A DNA stretch of 64,000 nucleotides, taken from a virus. Position numbers and translations under genes: made by a program. The stretch is taken from positions 1 to 64,000 of the IMG/VR virus record IMGVR_UViG_3300009158_000035, one strand, 5' to 3'. Shown here in pieces: positions 53,653 through 60,918 of the stretch. Positions within the stretch are counted from its first letter, which is position 1; each line of letters begins with the position of its first letter. The notes beneath the pieces were generated by a model, which made no database searches, was not told the origin of the DNA, and saw only the letters and a program-made list of their open reading frames with translations.

Positions 53653-55014
53653 ATGACAAAAGACCAAATCCAATCATTGATCGCTAACTACCTCTCCAAA
53701 CAGGCCGAAGAAGGTCCTGGGCATGAGGCCGCCGAAACCCCAAGCGCTGAAGAGCTTGAGCATGCTATGGGTGTGGGCGGCGAAGAACATCCCCATGGCG
53801 ATGGTCCTGGTGGTGTTGATGTTGAACAGCTTTTGTCTCAGCTTTCTCCTGAAGAACTGCAGGAATTGATTTCTCAGCTGTCTGCTGGCGGACATCCTAC
53901 AGAAGGCGCCCCTGACCATGGCGGCGATGATGTCGCCGGTCTTTCTCAAGACATTGAATCTCATTTGGCTCAGAACCCAGAAGCTCAGGTGCCTGGCGCA
54001 GAACCAGAAAAAGCTGCAGCTTTGGACTTTGTTAAGTCTGCGCATTACATCGAAGGTTTCATTAAGCAGGCTTTAGATTATGGTCTTGATGTAGATCAAG
54101 CAGTGGGTATGTACGATAACGCACTCACCACCACTGTCGACGCTATGAAGAAGGAAGCCGGTATTGGTGACGCATTCAGAGGAGCTAAAAATTATATTGC
54201 AGGTAAAGCCAGCACAGCAGGAAAATATGTCACGGATAAATCAAAAGCAGTAGGTAAGTCTATTACAGACAAGTCTAGAGCAGTAGGCAAAGCTGTTTCA
54301 GACAAAGCCAACTCAGCTGCTAAGTATGTTGGTGATAAGGCAAAAGATATTAGGGCTGGAGCAAAGAAGCGTTACGAAGATGCTGCCTTAAGTGCTGGTA
54401 CTCATCCAGGACGCACCGCAGCCGTTGCTCTAGGTGCAGCTGGAACTGCCGCCGGCGCAGGCTATCTTGCTGGAAAATCTTCCAATAATGAAAAAGAAGC
54501 AGCTTATTTTGAAGGTATGTTTAAACAAGCCTTGGCTTACGGTTTCTCAGAAGATGAAGCTGCAGCTATCGTTAAAGACGCAGCTAACAAAGGGCTCTAT
54601 GATAAAGGTAAGCAGTTAGCTAGAATCGCAGGCAAAAAGACTATGCGCGCTGCATCTAAAGCCACTGCAGGGGCAAAAGACTATATCGGCAAGAAAACTG
54701 AAGGTGCTAAAAATTACGTCAGTAATAAAGCTGAAGGTGCCAAAAACTACATCAGCAAGAAAACTGAAGGTGTTAGAAGAGGTGCAGCCAGTGCAGCCGC
54801 AGGAGCACAAGAGCACCTGAGATCAAATAAAGCTACTTACACCGGAATCGGTGCCGGGGCCGCAGGTCTAGCTATTGGACATGCTGCCGGAAAATCTTCC
54901 GACAAAGAAAAGAAGGCTGCATACCTTGAAGGTGTATTCAAGCGTGCAATGGATTACGGCTTTTCTGAAGAAGAAGCTGTTCAGTTCGCACAGCAAGCCG
55001 AAGCTAACTTATAA
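53653..55014 (+). CDS. LEA-like repeat protein with three virion-motif copies
   Basis: 453 aa. Residues 1-~115 are acidic and His/Gly-rich (HPHGDGPGGVDVEQLLSQL). Three copies of a ~28-residue helical element follow: YIEGFIKQALDYGLDVDQAV (~133), YFEGMFKQALAYGFSEDEAA (~290) and YLEGVFKRAMDYGFSEEEAV (~428). Between them are Lys/Ala 11-mer-like repeats (GKYVTDKSKAVGKSITDKS; GAKDYIGKKTEGAKNYVS) that look like LEA or apolipoprotein amphipathic helices, plus two Gly/Ala segments (AVALGAAGTAAGAGYLAG). It is probably packaged in or assembled with the head, given its place between protease and scaffold genes. Function not known. Confidence 0.55.
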   Translation: MTKDQIQSLIANYLSKQAEEGPGHEAAETPSAEELEHAMGVGGEEHPHGDGPGGVDVEQLLSQLSPEELQELISQLSAGGHPTEGAPDHGGDDVAGLSQDIESHLAQNPEAQVPGAEPEKAAALDFVKSAHYIEGFIKQALDYGLDVDQAVGMYDNALTTTVDAMKKEAGIGDAFRGAKNYIAGKASTAGKYVTDKSKAVGKSITDKSRAVGKAVSDKANSAAKYVGDKAKDIRAGAKKRYEDAALSAGTHPGRTAAVALGAAGTAAGAGYLAGKSSNNEKEAAYFEGMFKQALAYGFSEDEAAAIVKDAANKGLYDKGKQLARIAGKKTMRAASKATAGAKDYIGKKTEGAKNYVSNKAEGAKNYISKKTEGVRRGAASAAAGAQEHLRSNKATYTGIGAGAAGLAIGHAAGKSSDKEKKAAYLEGVFKRAMDYGFSEEEAVQFAQQAEANL

Positions 55015-55019
55015 AATAG

Positions 55020-55048
55020 TTTACAACAACACTAACCCAATATAAAAT
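55020..55048 (+). promoter_or_regulatory. Sigma70-like promoter
   Basis: TTTACA (55020-55025), 17 bp, TAAAAT (55043-55048), followed by a Shine-Dalgarno AGGAG 6 nt before the ATG at 55070. One of the few genes here with both a strong promoter and a strong ribosome site. Confidence 0.65.
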
Positions 55049-55069
55049 TCAAAAAATTAGGAGATAAAT

Positions 55070-56032
55070 ATGGCCAAATTAACTAAACATGCCGCAGTAC
55101 TCACACAGCTTCACAGTATGGTGAAGAAGCAAGCTGAAGAAGCCCAGAAAAACATTTCTGGTACTCCAGGCGCTGATACAAAACCTACCAGCGTGAGTGA
55201 CGAGCATGAAACCACTAACAAGAACTCTGTCGGTCCTGAGAATGTTGCCCAGGGATATCATCAGAAACCCTCCGACGACCCCTCTAAGCCTGTCTCCAGC
55301 ACCAAGTCTGCTGGCGATCTCGGTGCAGAGATTCTCGACTTGATCCGTAAGCAGGCCGAAGCTCAGTCTTCTGTCGACGGTGGACCTAACACAAACAACG
55401 CAGAAAGCGTTAGTGATGAACAGGAAAAGGTCGACAAAAATTCTGTGAAAGCCGACAAAAACAAGCAGGATTATGGACAGAAAGACTCCACTGATTCCTC
55501 GAAGCCTTTAGCTTCTGCTAAAAAGGCTTCTGAAGTTGAAGACCTTGCCGCCAAGGTTGCTTCTTATGAATTGGGTCGTCAATTCTGCGCCGCCTTACTT
55601 AAAGCCGCCGGAACACAGGAAGATTCTGAAGACATCGCGCTTATGAAGGAAGCAGGTCGTCGTGATTTTGACATCCTGATCGCTCAGGCTGCTGAAGATC
55701 TCGAAGGCACTGAAAAGCAGGCCGCTCTCGAAGAAGCCGAAGCCGCTGGTTATGCTTATTTTGACGAAATCGTTGAAAAGCAGGCTGCTCTTGAACAAGC
55801 CGAAGCCGCTGGTGCTTCCGATTTTGAAAACATCTTGAAGCAGGCCGCCCTCGAAGAAGCAGCCACAGAAAATGAGCAGCTCAAAGCTAAGCTCGCTGAA
55901 TACGAAAGCTTCTTCAAGCAGGCCGAAGCTGAGCAGGCTACTGAGGCCTATCAGGCCAAGTTGGCTTCTTCTGTTGCCGATACAGTCTTGGATAAGCTCA
56001 AGTCTGAAATCGCCGCAGGCGACGCTAAGTAA
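55070..56032 (+). CDS. Probable scaffold / prohead core protein
   Basis: 320 aa, acidic, helical and Ala/Glu/Lys-rich. The N-terminal half contains a duplicated segment (TSVSDEHETTNKNSV and ESVSDEQEKVDKNSV, each followed by Y-x-Q-K and SSKP/SKP). The C-terminal half has EKQAALEEAEAAGY-type repeats (at least three) ending in a helix YQAKLASSVADTVLDKLK. Composition, position between protease and capsid genes and the strong ribosome site fit a scaffold or core protein that is cleaved and removed during head maturation. There is no family match that I recognise. Confidence 0.6.
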   Translation: MAKLTKHAAVLTQLHSMVKKQAEEAQKNISGTPGADTKPTSVSDEHETTNKNSVGPENVAQGYHQKPSDDPSKPVSSTKSAGDLGAEILDLIRKQAEAQSSVDGGPNTNNAESVSDEQEKVDKNSVKADKNKQDYGQKDSTDSSKPLASAKKASEVEDLAAKVASYELGRQFCAALLKAAGTQEDSEDIALMKEAGRRDFDILIAQAAEDLEGTEKQAALEEAEAAGYAYFDEIVEKQAALEQAEAAGASDFENILKQAALEEAATENEQLKAKLAEYESFFKQAEAEQATEAYQAKLASSVADTVLDKLKSEIAAGDAK

Positions 56033-56057
56033 TTTGTATTGGTGTTTGTGTTAACCG

Positions 56058-56099
56058 CTGTTGCTCCATAGTTACTATATGCCTACTGTGGAGCAACAG
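56058..56099 (+). promoter_or_regulatory. 14-bp hairpin with a start codon in its loop
   Basis: CTGTTGCTCCATAG (56058-56071) pairs fully with CTGTGGAGCAACAG (56086-56099), with one G-U pair. The 14-nt loop contains the ATG of the small gene at 56079. No T-run follows, so it is not a classical terminator. It may be an mRNA processing or stability element, or a translation control element. Confidence 0.6.
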
Positions 56100-56219
56100 T
56101 CAGTTAAAGCACTAGCTCATCTTGATGATGAGGATAAACGTAAGGTGCTAGAATACATCGCCAGTTTAATAACTTTAGAGAACGCAAAAAATGACCAAAC
56201 AAGCACTACACAAGATTGA
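56079..56219 (+). CDS. Small protein (46 aa)
   Basis: The ATG at 56079 lies inside a hairpin loop and the TGA ends at 56219, overlapping the next gene by 29 bp. The product has a short helical core (KALAHLDDEDKRKVLEYI, ASLITLENAKN). Sequences of this type, L-x-x-E/D-D-K-R-K-V-L-x-Y-I, occur in small phage proteins. It is probably real because the frame is protein-like and fills the gap, but it may be poorly translated. Function unknown. Confidence 0.5.
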   Translation: MPTVEQQSVKALAHLDDEDKRKVLEYIASLITLENAKNDQTSTTQD

Positions 56220-56595
56220 AGAGTTTGTTAAAGTTGCTCTAGCAGAAATTACAGATCTGCAACACAAGCTAACTTCAATTCAAGTTAAACAAGCTGCAGA
56301 TTTGGCTCAAGAAGATCGTGAATTAGACGCTGTACTTAAAAAGGCTGCAGAAGCCATGTACAACTCAGACTTCATTAACGACGAAGAAGAAAAGTCGTTG
56401 TTTGTGAAGAAGGCCAAGGAAGATTCTAAATATTTGGCTCAGGTAGTTGAACGTGTATGTAATGCTGCCGATGTGGCTTATATGGGTAAAGTAGCTACCG
56501 TCAAATCTTCCACGCAGTCTGAGGACCCAGTCATGCGTCGAGCTTTCGGTCTTGGAGGTAACTACAATCTGCTGGATACAGATAATGAATTTTAA
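56191..56595 (+). CDS. Hypothetical helical protein in head operon
   Basis: 134 aa, mostly helical and charged (KIEEFVKVALAEITDLQHKL, ELDAVLKKAAEAMYNS, KYLAQVVERVCNAADVAYMG). The C-terminus is FGLGGNYNLLDTDNEF. Not recognised. Lying between the scaffold-like and decoration genes, it may be a minor head or core protein. Confidence 0.5.
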   Translation: MTKQALHKIEEFVKVALAEITDLQHKLTSIQVKQAADLAQEDRELDAVLKKAAEAMYNSDFINDEEEKSLFVKKAKEDSKYLAQVVERVCNAADVAYMGKVATVKSSTQSEDPVMRRAFGLGGNYNLLDTDNEF

Positions 56596-56603
56596 AAATA
56601 TTG

Positions 56604-56632
56604 TTGACTAAAGCAGCTTTTTTACCGACAAT
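56604..56632 (+). promoter_or_regulatory. Candidate promoter with long leader for head genes
   Basis: TTGACT (56604-56609), 17 bp, GACAAT (56627-56632). The leader to the ATG at 56738 is ~100 nt and contains a GTGCT/AGCAC inverted repeat and an A-rich stretch before AAGGAG. The -35 is strong and the -10 moderate. Confidence 0.4.
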
Positions 56633-56737
56633 ATTAATATAACTTTCGCAGAACATTTCCGAAACGACCTTGGCCGGTGCTCGGGGTGGGAAGCACAAAA
56701 ACAAAATCAACAACAAAACAATAAGGAGTAATTTAGT

Positions 56738-57274
56738 ATGATTAATTTCAAAAAAGGATCTGCCCTTAGTTTGCATCAGACAAACTACGTGGCACCTGTC
56801 GGCCCTGAGTCTATCACGGCTGGTATGGTAGTTAGAATTAGTGCAGCTGATGGTTTGGCCTATCGCGGATTCAGCAATGGTTCCGGCGGCACAATTACAT
56901 CAGGTTTAGGTAACTTGGCCTCTGGCGCTGTCTATGGTATCGCTATCAACAGCAGCACATCTGGCGATGTTATCGAATCTGGTAAAATCGGTATCTATGC
57001 CCTTGACGGCGCTACCGTGATCGAAACCGATCAGTACACTGGCACACCTACAGTAGGTCAGTATGTCACCACAAATGCTGCTGGTCAGCTTGTGGCTCTT
57101 ACAGATGCTAGTGCTTCTGTTGCTGACGCACAGACTGCAAACGACCCTACATCCAAAATCATTGGTCAGGTCGTGGAAGCTGCTCACGTCCTTGAAAACA
57201 AAGCAACCGCCGCATTCGGTACCGGTAACTTCCAGACCTCCGTCAGCGTCATCAGCATCAAATTGGCTATCTAA
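56738..57274 (+). CDS. Head decoration/stabilisation protein
   Basis: 178 aa, beta-rich and Gly/Ser/Thr-rich: QTNYVAPVGPESITAGMVVRI, GLGNLASGAVYGIAIN, KIGIYALDGATVIETDQYTG, VGQYVTTNAAGQLV. The pattern of short strands with TVGQYV and GQLV is common in phage head-decoration proteins. It is encoded directly before the major capsid gene (21 nt), with a strong Shine-Dalgarno site (AAGGAG) and a long leader, as expected for an abundant structural protein. Identification rests on fold-like pattern and position. Confidence 0.7.
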   Translation: MINFKKGSALSLHQTNYVAPVGPESITAGMVVRISAADGLAYRGFSNGSGGTITSGLGNLASGAVYGIAINSSTSGDVIESGKIGIYALDGATVIETDQYTGTPTVGQYVTTNAAGQLVALTDASASVADAQTANDPTSKIIGQVVEAAHVLENKATAAFGTGNFQTSVSVISIKLAI

Positions 57275-57295
57275 GTTTAAACAAGGAATAATTAT

Positions 57296-58270
57296 ATGGA
57301 AAAAATTGCAAATCAGAGAGTGTTTAATGATACCTTCCTTGAGATGGTAAAGGCTGGTGAAGAAAAGAAGGCCGCTGTCAGCGCGCAGTCTTTCACCCGC
57401 ATGAAGCTTCGTGAAGAAAGCTTCACTGAAAAAATCCTCACCCCTATCGACATCGCTAATGATGATCTCGACAAGGCTGAAAACCCTGAACTGCTCGTCA
57501 AGTGGAATGACCGTGAGCCTGATACTGCCCCTGCAGTAACTATCCCTCTCGGTGTTGTGCCTGATATGTATCAGTTCAATGGTACACGTTATCCTTCCTA
57601 CTTCACTCGCATCACGAGTCCGAAGTATAACAAGGATATCGATCAGCTCCGCAGCTATGACTATGATATCCGTGCGATCATGCTTGAGTTGTCCACCAAG
57701 GACATCGCAACTGAAATCGATACGCGTTTCATGGCCCGCGTCGACAGCATCGTCGGCACGAAGAACGCTGTAAATATGGCGAACGGTGTGTCCATCAACG
57801 GACTCAACCTTCCCCAGCACGTCGGCATCTCTGGCGGCATCACCCGCGAAAACGTCGCAGAAGCCTTTAAGGTTATCAAGCGCCTTAAGGTTCCCTTTGG
57901 TCCTTCTCAGCCTGATGGTGGAGAAACCAAAGGTGTGATGCTCATGAACAACGTTACTGCTGACGATTTCGTCAAGATGAGCCGTAGCGAAGTTGGTGGC
58001 GATCTCGCACAGGAAATGTGGGTAAACGGTCTTCCTTCCAAGACTCTCTTGGGTGTGAAGCCTATCTACACGATCAAGCGTGATCTCGTTCCTGACGGCG
58101 TGATCTACCTGTTCTCTTCCGAAGAATTCTTCGGCAAGTACTACAGACTGCAGCCGCTCACCGTGTTCATGAAGAATGAAGCCTACTTCCTGGAATACTT
58201 CCAGTACATGAACCTCTCACTTGCCATCGGTAACGTGAAGGGTGTCGTGAAGGTCGACTTCAACGGCTAA
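57296..58270 (+). CDS. Major capsid protein (HK97-fold type)
   Basis: 324 aa. The N-terminal arm is helical (FLEMVKAGEEKKAAV). The body shows the alternation seen in HK97-type capsid proteins: FTEKILTPIDIANDDLDK, VTIPLGVVPDMYQFNGTRY, LELSTKDIATEIDTRFMARVD (long spine helix), VIYLFSSEEFFGKYYRLQP and a C-terminal strand VKGVVKVDF. Position after protease, scaffold and decoration genes, an AAGGA ribosome site and codon choice richer in C-ending codons than its neighbours all fit the most abundant virion protein. It is followed by an intrinsic terminator. The family subclass cannot be told by eye. Confidence 0.82.
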   Translation: MEKIANQRVFNDTFLEMVKAGEEKKAAVSAQSFTRMKLREESFTEKILTPIDIANDDLDKAENPELLVKWNDREPDTAPAVTIPLGVVPDMYQFNGTRYPSYFTRITSPKYNKDIDQLRSYDYDIRAIMLELSTKDIATEIDTRFMARVDSIVGTKNAVNMANGVSINGLNLPQHVGISGGITRENVAEAFKVIKRLKVPFGPSQPDGGETKGVMLMNNVTADDFVKMSRSEVGGDLAQEMWVNGLPSKTLLGVKPIYTIKRDLVPDGVIYLFSSEEFFGKYYRLQPLTVFMKNEAYFLEYFQYMNLSLAIGNVKGVVKVDFNG

Positions 58271-58294
58271 GGTTTAAATAACTACTCAGATAAC

Positions 58295-58322
58295 AAAAAG
58301 GGGGCCTTCGGGTCCCCTTTTT
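58295..58322 (+). terminator. Intrinsic terminator after capsid gene
   Basis: A 12-bp stem (58295-58306 with 58311-58322), TTCG loop, with A and T runs at its ends. The T-run at its 3' end makes it a strong terminator. Confidence 0.9.
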
Positions 58323-58338
58323 ATTGCCTACATGGCTC

Positions 58339-58367
58339 TTGATATCGTAGAGTTTATTATTTATAAT
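58339..58367 (+). promoter_or_regulatory. Sigma70-like promoter, predicted leaderless transcript
   Basis: TTGATA (58339-58344), 17 bp, TATAAT (58362-58367), then 6 nt to the ATG at 58374. This is the clearest promoter in the window. Its start point falls on the start codon. Confidence 0.75.
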
Positions 58368-58373
58368 ATGAAC

Positions 58374-58745
58374 ATGAGTAGCGATAATATATTGGCGGAG
58401 TTTACAGCTTTTCTTGAGAAGTCTGCGGTAGTGGTGCAAGCTCCGGCACCCTCAGTAATGTCAGGAGCACAACAAACTCCAACAGCGGCAGCAATACCTA
58501 AGGTGCAGCAACCCCCAGCAGCCACAACCATAACTGCTGCACCTCAAATGCAGGCGCCCACTACCGCCACAAACCAAAATCAAACCTCATCGCTAGTATC
58601 TCCTACCGTAGTCTCCGCTAGTCCTCCTAGGATAGGTGGGTTACCGCAGGCTAATAATTACGCACCTACTCAGACTCCAAAACCTAGCACAAACACAAGC
58701 AAACCGATGAAGGCCACAAGCTTCAATCCTTCTACAAAAAAATAA
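58374..58745 (+). CDS. Pro/Thr/Ala-rich hypothetical protein
   Basis: 123 aa from the ATG at 58374. An upstream in-frame ATG at 58332 lies within the promoter and is rejected. A short helical N-terminus (NILAEFTAFLEKSAVVV) is followed by ~100 residues of low-complexity Pro/Ala/Thr/Gln and a basic end. The N-terminal L-x-K-S-A element resembles other virion-like genes. Its place between the capsid and neck genes suggests a minor structural protein. Confidence 0.5.
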   Translation: MSSDNILAEFTAFLEKSAVVVQAPAPSVMSGAQQTPTAAAIPKVQQPPAATTITAAPQMQAPTTATNQNQTSSLVSPTVVSASPPRIGGLPQANNYAPTQTPKPSTNTSKPMKATSFNPSTKK

Positions 58746-58748
58746 ATT

Positions 58749-59195
58749 ATGGCTAGCCCTATATTAACTAGTGAAGAGGTTAGGCTGTTTTTGCAGGACA
58801 GAGAAGAATTGAATACTTTGCTGTTAGGTATTAGGTTCACTCCAGAAATGATCGAGCAGGCAATGATCAATACTGTAGATTACTATAACTTGATGAATCC
58901 GCCTATAGGTACGATGTATAGTCTGGAAAACTTTCCATACCGCTCACTGCTACTTTTGGGTACAGCCGCCTATCTACTGCGCTCTAGCTCTATCAACGAG
59001 GCAGCCAATCAGCTTACATACGCAGCGGACGGGGTACAGGTAAACGACAAAGACAAGGCTCAGATATTCATGTCTCTTTCAAAAGATTTGCAGCAGGAAT
59101 TTAAAGAGCTTGGGCAGCAGATCAAAATGAATCAAAACATTGCCCAGATCTATGGAGTCAAGCACTCGGAATATATCTACAGACGTCGATACTAA
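58749..59195 (+). CDS. Probable head-tail connector / neck protein
   Basis: 148 aa, helical (FTPEMIEQAMINTVDYYNLM, SLLLLGTAAYLLRSSSINEA, SLSKDLQQEFKELGQQIKMNQ). It follows the capsid operon and precedes other neck-type genes and the sheath, the usual position of T4-like gp13/gp14-type connector proteins. The family is not confirmed. Its stop overlaps the next small gene (TAATG). Confidence 0.5.
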   Translation: MASPILTSEEVRLFLQDREELNTLLLGIRFTPEMIEQAMINTVDYYNLMNPPIGTMYSLENFPYRSLLLLGTAAYLLRSSSINEAANQLTYAADGVQVNDKDKAQIFMSLSKDLQQEFKELGQQIKMNQNIAQIYGVKHSEYIYRRRY

Positions 59196-59356
59196 TGAGT
59201 CAGCAACAACAATCATTAACGCAGCAGCTTAATACGCTAGGAGAGTTAATCTCTACCCTTAAGCATAAGACTACTTTTAAGTTGAAGAGAACTTTCTACA
59301 GACAACGTAGAAAGCTTAAAAAGCTGGTCAACTGGAACCAAGATGTACGATCCTAG
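59195..59356 (+). CDS. Small basic protein (53 aa)
   Basis: The ATG at 59195 shares bases with the preceding stop (TAATG) and the TAG at 59354-59356 overlaps the next gene by 14 bp. The product is Gln-rich then Lys/Arg-rich (SLTQQLNTLGELISTLK; FYRQRRKLKKLVNW). Both overlaps are typical of genuine coupled genes in this genome. Function unknown. Confidence 0.6.
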   Translation: MSQQQQSLTQQLNTLGELISTLKHKTTFKLKRTFYRQRRKLKKLVNWNQDVRS

Positions 59357-60161
59357 AAAAGTCTTTAGAAAAATTGATGTAATACCCGACTGGGTACGAG
59401 GGCATTTTATACAATGGCAGCTAGATCCTTTTTTTAGAGGAACTAGACCATATAACTTTGCGCTAGAAATATCTGAAACTATAGATTTTTCAGAAATAGC
59501 GGCAGTTAAAGACAATCTGGGCGATGTGTTTTTTGCTGTAGACGATACAAAAATCAAACAGTCTTGGACACCCAATTATCTGTACAGGATAAGGCTTACT
59601 ACAGCTAACGGTAAGAAATACTATTCCCAGCCTGTCCTGTTTGGTTCTACCAGACATGACGCCCGCAAATATGCGATGGCTGCAGAAATAACTAGGAAAG
59701 AAATACTTCTAGCTAGGTATGTAGGTACAGAAGGTTGGTTGTTACGCAGAAAGTCCTACGGCACAAGGAGCGCCTCTACTTCAAAATATGTAGATCCTGT
59801 CTCAGGCGTACCTATAGCAGATACAAAGAATGAAGACTATGGGGTGGGTGTAGACGGAGGATATTTCGCACCTGTTCCGTGTCTATTCTATGTAGATAAT
59901 TCTACACAAGACAAACAGCTCGACCCTCATGGTCTTGGAGTTAAAGAAAACTATGTATCTCAAATACGCCTGCCAGGCTATCCTATCATTGAAGTAAGAG
60001 ATATTATATGTGAAGCACGAGACGGCTATAGGTATAGCGTTCAGTCAAGAGGCGCCAAGCAGTTCCCAGGAACAAATATCACTCTAACGCAACGTGCAAC
60101 AATCAATCTGATACCTAACACAGATTCGACCTACAGCATACCCATCCCTATTCCAGTCTAG
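59343..60161 (+). CDS. Probable neck protein
   Basis: 272 aa, beta-rich. PDWVRGHFIQWQLDPFF near the N-terminus, LEISETIDFSEIAAVK, YLYRIRLTTANGKKYYSQP and LLRRKSYGTRS suggest two Ig-like or beta-sandwich parts of the kind found in phage neck proteins that present host-type beta domains. A C-terminal region follows (LPGYPIIEVRDIICEARDGY). By position, between a connector-like gene and a tail-terminator-like gene, it is a neck or head-completion protein. The family is not proven. Confidence 0.55.
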   Translation: MYDPRKVFRKIDVIPDWVRGHFIQWQLDPFFRGTRPYNFALEISETIDFSEIAAVKDNLGDVFFAVDDTKIKQSWTPNYLYRIRLTTANGKKYYSQPVLFGSTRHDARKYAMAAEITRKEILLARYVGTEGWLLRRKSYGTRSASTSKYVDPVSGVPIADTKNEDYGVGVDGGYFAPVPCLFYVDNSTQDKQLDPHGLGVKENYVSQIRLPGYPIIEVRDIICEARDGYRYSVQSRGAKQFPGTNITLTQRATINLIPNTDSTYSIPIPIPV

Positions 60162-60165
60162 CTAT

Positions 60166-60846
60166 ATGACTACGTTGCTTTGTACGCCAGGCATTGAACC
60201 TACACCTCAGGAAAGAGAATGGGATGCGAGAGATGCGCATGAAATGGTATTGACCCCTTGGACGGTGCAAAATATCTGTTATGAGGTTCTGAAGAACTAC
60301 ATGACCGCAAACCCTCCGCAAAACGAAGGGTATGCATTTACTCAGAAATATAATCCAGACGATTTAGAGTCAGATATTTCTTTAGAAATAGCTTATCATT
60401 ATAAAGATACAGTTATCCAGAAAAGACCAGGCATATACGTTTCTAGAGGCGAAACAACTTTCAGATTTCCCACTCTCAACCAGCTGATAGGTAGCAATCC
60501 CAAGGAGTCGGAGAAGTCAAGATATGCCATGCTGGAGATGCCTGTGAATCTTGCTGTTGTTGCTACCAACGTAGGCTTTACAGAACAGCTTGCAGAGTAT
60601 GTTTTCAAGGTCTTCTTACGCTATCAAGAAGTTATAAAAAATGACTTTTGTTTGCGCCAATTAAAGCTGGTATCGCTAAGCGAACCTACATTATACTTAG
60701 AGAGTAAAGATCACTTCGTAGTTAATGTCCTACTACAGTCAGTATTTGACATGGGGGCAGTGATTAAGGGGGATGATTTGAAGCTTAAGACTGTCTCGTA
60801 CGCAGTGTTCACAAACTGCATGACTAGTCAGTTGTTAGGTCAATAA
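60166..60846 (+). CDS. Probable tail-completion / terminator protein
   Basis: 226 aa, mixed alpha/beta: ISLEIAYHYKDTVIQKRPGIYVSRGETTF is a strand-loop-strand, with LAEYVFKVFLRYQEVI as a helix and VVNVLLQSVFDMGAVIKG near the end. It lies directly before the tail sheath gene, as tail terminator or neck genes do in many myoviruses. No signature that I can name. Confidence 0.5.
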   Translation: MTTLLCTPGIEPTPQEREWDARDAHEMVLTPWTVQNICYEVLKNYMTANPPQNEGYAFTQKYNPDDLESDISLEIAYHYKDTVIQKRPGIYVSRGETTFRFPTLNQLIGSNPKESEKSRYAMLEMPVNLAVVATNVGFTEQLAEYVFKVFLRYQEVIKNDFCLRQLKLVSLSEPTLYLESKDHFVVNVLLQSVFDMGAVIKGDDLKLKTVSYAVFTNCMTSQLLGQ

Positions 60847-60861
60847 ATGTTCTAAAAAGAA

Positions 60862-60890
60862 TTGCCATCAGTCAGAATTTCAACTAAACT
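60862..60890 (+). promoter_or_regulatory. Sigma70-like promoter for tail sheath
   Basis: TTGCCA (60862-60867), 17 bp, TAAACT (60885-60890). A GAGGAAT ribosome site precedes the ATG at 60919. The -35 sequence is identical to that of the promoter at 37282. Confidence 0.5.
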
Positions 60891-60918
60891 TAATACAAAT
60901 TAGAGGAATAATAACCAT

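Noticed and set aside
56906-57820. 304-aa open frame on the minus strand across the decoration and capsid genes
   Set aside because: It is antisense to two clearly genuine genes, has low-complexity His/Asp/Ile composition and no ribosome site. Long antisense frames arise from the biased codon use of highly expressed genes.
58332-58373. Upstream ATG for the Pro/Thr-rich gene
   Set aside because: It lies between the terminator and the -10 of the promoter at 58339-58367, so it would not be transcribed from that promoter.
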